Part shown: positions 42,915-46,293 of the stretch, piece after piece | How the letters are laid out: every line of letters starts with the position of its first letter | How positions within the stretch are numbered: the first letter of the stretch is position 1 | DNA from: CAZRQL01 sp964602415 | GTDB lineage: Bacteria; Bacteroidota; Bacteroidia; Cytophagales; Flammeovirgaceae | DNA length: 46,293 bases | Assembly (NCBI GenBank): GCA_964602415.1 | Contig: CAZRQL010000025.1 | Span: forward strand, 1-46,293 | Direction of reading: 5' to 3' | The notes under the pieces: model-generated | What the model saw: only the letters and a program-made list of their open reading frames with translations | Databases searched by the model: none | What the model was told of the DNA's origin: nothing | Position numbers and translations under genes: made by a program

Positions 42915-43649
42915 ATGAACCGAGAAATACATGCTTGGTGGAGTCCCCGCCTCAACAGACAGATGGAGATAGCCGTCTATGGCTACTACGGAGAGGCACT
43001 GCTGTTGCTTCCCACCGCCGCCGCCGACTATCTTGAGTACGAGCGTTTTTATTTGATTGATGCCATCAGACCTATGATAGAGTCCGGCAAATTTAAGGTG
43101 TTCTCCATCAACAGCATCAACTCAGAGAGCTGGCTCAACAAACACATGCACCCCAGAGCCAAATCCATCCGCCACCAGCAGTTCAATGAGTATGTATTTC
43201 AAGAAGTCATTCCATTTATTTTTAGCCATTGCGGGGGTCATTGGGTGCCTGTCTATACCAGTGGGGCATCTTTTGGGGCTTTGCACTCGGCCAATCTTTT
43301 CTTCAAAAGACCGGATTTGATAGCGGGTACGATTGCCATGAGTGGTATCTACGACCTAAGCTACTATACCTCAAACTATTGGGACGACGACTGCTATTTC
43401 AACTCCCCCGTGCACTACCTGCCCAACCTCAACGACCACAACTTGCTCAATACCATCCGCCGCTCCAACCACATCCACATTACCGCCGGCCAAGGCCCTT
43501 ACGAAGACCCCGATGCCTCAAGAAACCTATCCAATATCCTGCATGGCAAAGGAATTGGGCACGATTTAGACCTTTGGGGGGCTGATATGAGGCACGACTG
43601 GCCGACTTGGCGGGCGATGCTGCCTTATTTCTTAGAATCAAAGTTTTAG
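42915..43649 (+). CDS. Putative esterase (PF00756-type)
   Basis: Alpha/beta-hydrolase of the esterase D/Fes-like type. The 244-residue product starts MNREIHAWWSPRLNRQMEIAVYGYYG, as these do, with a serine nucleophile in the GASFGA elbow (about 117-122), the helix FFKRPDLIAGTIAMSGIYDLS (about 128-148) and a late His in MRHDWPTW (about 228-235). No signal peptide is seen, so it is probably cytosolic. Substrate unknown. The stop at 43647-43649 is one base from the converging porX stop. Confidence 0.85.
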   Translation: MNREIHAWWSPRLNRQMEIAVYGYYGEALLLLPTAAADYLEYERFYLIDAIRPMIESGKFKVFSINSINSESWLNKHMHPRAKSIRHQQFNEYVFQEVIPFIFSHCGGHWVPVYTSGASFGALHSANLFFKRPDLIAGTIAMSGIYDLSYYTSNYWDDDCYFNSPVHYLPNLNDHNLLNTIRRSNHIHITAGQGPYEDPDASRNLSNILHGKGIGHDLDLWGADMRHDWPTWRAMLPYFLESKF

Positions 43650-43650
43650 C

Positions 43651-45201
43651 TCATTTCAAGGATACAAAGGGAATGATCATCTCTTCGAGCGATATGCCTC
43701 CATGCTGGAAGGTGTCTTTGTAGTACTGGACGTAATGGTTGAAATTGTTGGGATAGGCAAAGAAATAGTTGTTTGTCGCAAAAACATAAGAAGTAGATAC
43801 ATGAGGCTTTGGCAAAAACGCTGCTTCAGGGTTGTCTATGGTGAGCACATGCTTGGGGTCGTAGCTGAGTTTTTTGCCTTGTTTGTAGCGCAGGTTGGTG
43901 TTGGTTTCGCGGTCGCCTATGATTTTGTAAGGCTCTTTGACCAAAACAGTCCCGTGGTCGGTGGTGATGATGACCTTGGGTTTGCTCAGTGAGATTTGTT
44001 TGAGCACATCATAGAGCGGCGAATGCTGAAACCAAGACATCGTAAGGCTGCGGTAGGCGGCCTCGTCGTTGGCCAGTTCTCTGATGACCAAGGTATCCGT
44101 TTTGGCGTGCGAGAGCATATCCACAAAGTTGAATACCATGACATTGAGTTGGTTGTGCATAAGGTTAGGCAGGTTGTCCAACAGTTGCTTGCCTTGGTTG
44201 GAGTGGATGATTTTGTGATAGGAAAACTTGATTTCCGAGCGCAAGGAGGTTTTGAGTTGGTGCTGAAGCAATTCGCGCTCGTAGTCGTTTTTGCCTCCTT
44301 CTTCGTTGTCATCTACCCAATATTGGGGAAATTTTTTGATGATTTCCGAGGGCATCATCCCCGAAAAAATGGCATTGCGGGCAAAGCCTGTGGTGGTGGG
44401 CAGAATAGAGTAGTAGGTTCCTTCTTCCTCAATATCAAATAGTTCTGCTACCAGTGGCTCAATGGTCTTCCACTGGTCGAAGCGCAAATTGTCAATTAAA
44501 ATAAAAAAAACGGGCTGTGTTTGTTGGAGCAGGGGCAAGACTTTGGCTCTAAAGAGTTCATGGGAAAGCAAAGGTCTGGAAACAGCCGATTTGGAAAGCC
44601 AGTCAAAATAGTTGTCTTTTATATATCTGGAAAACAGCGCATTGGCTTCTGTTTTTTGGGTTTCCAGTACGGCGGCCATATTTTCGTTGTCTGCCTTTTC
44701 GATTTCCAGTTGCCAATAGACCAATTTTTTGTAAACTTCAGCCCATTGCTGGTGGTCAAGTGGGTCGTTGAGGGCAAGGTTGAGTTTTTGGAAATCTTGC
44801 ATGTAGTGTTGGTTGGTTTTTTCACTTTGGATTTTTTTGCCTTCCAACAGTTTTTTGATAGACAAGAGTATTTGGTTGGGGTTGATGGGTTTGATGAGGT
44901 AATCTGAGATTTTTGAGCCGATGGCTTGCTCCATGATGTGCTCTTCTTCGCTTTTGGTTATCATCACGACGGGGGTGTGGGGCCTGCGCTGTTTGATGAG
45001 GACAAGGGCTTCTAAGCCGCTCATGCCCGGCATATTTTCATCCAAAAAGATTAAGTCATAAATATTTGATTCACAAAGCTCTACGGCCTCGACTCCACTG
45101 GAAACGGCTTTAATTTGGTAGCCTTTTTTCTCTAAAAAAAGGATGTGCGGCTTGAGCAATTCGATTTCGTCGTCAGCCCAAAGGATTTGATAGCTCTGCA
45201 T
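43651..45201 (-). CDS. porX: PorX: receiver + PglZ phosphatase response regulator
   Basis: Two-component regulator of the type IX secretion system (T9SS), known from Porphyromonas and relatives. The 516-residue product has a receiver domain (1-118; Asp54 in IFLDENMPGMSG, Lys104 in YLIKPINP) and a PglZ/alkaline-phosphatase-fold domain (about 215-516) with metal-ligand motifs FFILIDNLRFDQWK (about 230-243), the NFVDMLSHAKTDTL segment (about 363-376) and TTDHGT (about 411-416), which in PorX form a Zn-dependent phosphodiesterase site. PorY kinase is not adjacent. It ends one base from the esterase stop and starts divergently from the peptidase-like gene. Confidence 0.92.
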   Translation of the reverse strand: MQSYQILWADDEIELLKPHILFLEKKGYQIKAVSSGVEAVELCESNIYDLIFLDENMPGMSGLEALVLIKQRRPHTPVVMITKSEEEHIMEQAIGSKISDYLIKPINPNQILLSIKKLLEGKKIQSEKTNQHYMQDFQKLNLALNDPLDHQQWAEVYKKLVYWQLEIEKADNENMAAVLETQKTEANALFSRYIKDNYFDWLSKSAVSRPLLSHELFRAKVLPLLQQTQPVFFILIDNLRFDQWKTIEPLVAELFDIEEEGTYYSILPTTTGFARNAIFSGMMPSEIIKKFPQYWVDDNEEGGKNDYERELLQHQLKTSLRSEIKFSYHKIIHSNQGKQLLDNLPNLMHNQLNVMVFNFVDMLSHAKTDTLVIRELANDEAAYRSLTMSWFQHSPLYDVLKQISLSKPKVIITTDHGTVLVKEPYKIIGDRETNTNLRYKQGKKLSYDPKHVLTIDNPEAAFLPKPHVSTSYVFATNNYFFAYPNNFNHYVQYYKDTFQHGGISLEEMIIPFVSLK

Positions 45202-45214
45202 GATTGGATTTTTG

Positions 45215-45271
45215 CAAAACTACTAAGATTTTGAAAAGCATCTTTTTAATCTTTGGCAATGCTTATTTTTG
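45215..45271. promoter_or_regulatory. Divergent promoters of porX and the peptidase-like gene
   Basis: Minus strand: TAGTTTTG (45222-45215), exact -7 box for porX (ATG at 45201). Plus strand: TATTTTTG (45264-45271), exact -7 box for the gene starting at 45288. The boxes lie 41 bases apart, so the two genes share one control region. No good -33 elements were found for either. Confidence 0.5.
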
Positions 45272-45287
45272 ATTTGGATATTTTATT

Positions 45288-46293
45288 ATGAAAAGTGCTT
45301 TGAAAAGAAACTTGTGGTTTTTGGTGGTTTTCCATGTGTCTGTGTTGTGTGCCCAACAACACAGTCGGCTCGGACTCAACCCGCACCGGCTCAGTTGGCA
45401 GCAAATCAATACCGAAAAGCTGCAAATCATTTTTCCTTCATCTTTGCACAAGCAAGCCCAACGCACGGCTTCGCTGTTGGATTACCTGTGCGACAGCGGC
45501 TTTGCGTCCATCGGCCAAAAACACACGAGAATCAGCGTCATCCTGCAAAACCAAACGACACTCTCCAATGGTTTTGTGGCCTTGGCTCCTTGGCGCAGCG
45601 AGTTTTTTATGACCCCGCCGCAAGTGAGCTTTTTGGGTTCGGGCAACTGGGCAGAACTGCTTGCCATTCACGAATTTAGGCACGTGCAACAGTACAGCAA
45701 TGCGAGGCGCGGCCTCACGGGGCTGGCCAGCTACGCCTTCGGCAACTTCGGATGGGGGACTTTTTCGTACATAGCCACCCCGCGCTGGTTTTTTGAGGGC
45801 GATGCGGTAGGCTACGAAACGGCTCTCTCCGCTTCGGGAAGGGGAAGGCTGCCTTTTTTCACCCAAGAATGGCTGGCTTTGCTCAGAGAAAAGCGGTATT
45901 TCGGCTACGAAAAAGCCTCCGCAACCTCGTACAGGGATTTTGTGCCCAATCACTACACGATTGGCTATTTTATGACCACCTACGCCAGAAAACACTACGG
46001 AATGCAGATTTGGGAAAAAGTCTTTGCCCGAGCCAATGCCTACCGAAGTCCTTTTTATCCCTTTAGCCGCTCCCTAAAAAAATATACCGGCCTTTCCACC
46101 CGCAAACTCTATTTCAAAATGATGAATGAGATAGATTCAATCATAAAATCAGAAGACAAAAATTATCCCCTCACCCTATCAAGAAAATTAAATACACGAT
46201 TTAAAAAACGCTTTACCAACTACGAAACAGCGCAGTTTTTGGACAATGAAACCATAGTAAAAAAAAAAAACAGCTTCCAACAAATTCCTGCCT
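45288..46293 (+). CDS. Exported HExxH zinc-peptidase-like protein, cut by window end
   Basis: The frame starts at ATG 45288 and is open to the end of the window; at least 335 residues are seen. It begins with a signal peptide (ALKRNLWFLVVFHVSVLCAQ) and a short variable part, then the Zn-peptidase motif AIHEFRHVQQY (HExxH, about residues 127-137), preceded by a beta-strand with GFVALAPWRSEFFM, and followed by a helix region (WFFEGDAVGYETALS, about 168-182, with the possible third ligand Glu). This is the peptidase-MA-like layout of large Bacteroidetes outer-membrane proteins, whose C-terminal beta-propeller and barrel would lie beyond the window. The last residues pass through 12 consecutive As (46259-46270). 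Confidence 0.75.
   Translation, partial: MKSALKRNLWFLVVFHVSVLCAQQHSRLGLNPHRLSWQQINTEKLQIIFPSSLHKQAQRTASLLDYLCDSGFASIGQKHTRISVILQNQTTLSNGFVALAPWRSEFFMTPPQVSFLGSGNWAELLAIHEFRHVQQYSNARRGLTGLASYAFGNFGWGTFSYIATPRWFFEGDAVGYETALSASGRGRLPFFTQEWLALLREKRYFGYEKASATSYRDFVPNHYTIGYFMTTYARKHYGMQIWEKVFARANAYRSPFYPFSRSLKKYTGLSTRKLYFKMMNEIDSIIKSEDKNYPLTLSRKLNTRFKKRFTNYETAQFLDNETIVKKKNSFQQIPA

Overview
The window reads as a chromosomal segment of a gliding-type Bacteroidetes, probably Cytophagales-like. The evidence is a PorX response regulator (type IX secretion control), DUF5686 and CarboxypepD_reg/TonB outer-membrane proteins, FecR with a C-terminal DUF4974-like part, a WbqC-like protein, many short lipoproteins with an LxxC lipobox, almost no Shine-Dalgarno sequences, and repeated TAnnTTTG promoter elements (the Bacteroidetes -7 box) just upstream of start codons. 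No rRNA, tRNA, CRISPR array or intact insertion sequence was seen. Several starts were moved downstream of the longest open frame because a signal peptide, a family N-terminus or a TAnnTTTG box falls inside the longer frame.

Layout. 0-3.6 kb: two small lipoproteins, a decayed coding remnant, signal peptidase I (lepB) and a RluE-type pseudouridine synthase. 4-9.1 kb: a TonB-dependent receptor, a beta-helix lipoprotein and a secreted purple-acid-type phosphatase, which look like one nutrient (possibly organophosphate) acquisition locus. 9.2-13.9 kb: murE and mraY (peptidoglycan), a retropepsin-like protease, clpP and a DUF2490 outer-membrane protein. 13.9-16.4 kb, minus strand: FKBP lipoprotein, pyrB, speD, a small monooxygenase-like protein. 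16.4-21.3 kb: a sigma-54-type response regulator without a DNA-binding domain, a membrane EEP hydrolase, CorA, a tail-anchored small protein and a 2-oxoacid dehydrogenase E2. 21.3-32.7 kb: a DUF5686 outer-membrane protein, an 11-repeat secreted Ig-like protein, ruvX, a polysaccharide deacetylase, an orphan LytTR regulator, a SurA/PpiC-like lipoprotein, an orphan FecR, a dienelactone hydrolase and accB. 32.8-39.3 kb: a fusion of a Bacteroidetes-specific cytosolic protein to an amidohydrolase-like exported protein, a VWA-type membrane protein, a Na+/H+ antiporter and a GlmM-type mutase. 39.4-42.1 kb, minus strand: a ParA-like ATPase and an AlbA_2/Schlafen-type ATP-binding protein whose genes overlap by ATGA, preceded by the C-terminal part of a TIR-domain protein; this is the most accessory-looking part and a candidate defence locus. 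42.2-46.3 kb: WbqC-like protein, an esterase, porX, and a divergent HExxH zinc-peptidase-like protein cut by the window end.

The window is mostly housekeeping and envelope genes in short, often convergent units; many convergent pairs meet or overlap at their 3' ends. The best candidates for something new are the ParA/AlbA_2/TIR-remnant cassette, the in-frame fusion at 32.8 kb, and the HTH-less sigma-54-type regulator with a changed GAFTGA loop.
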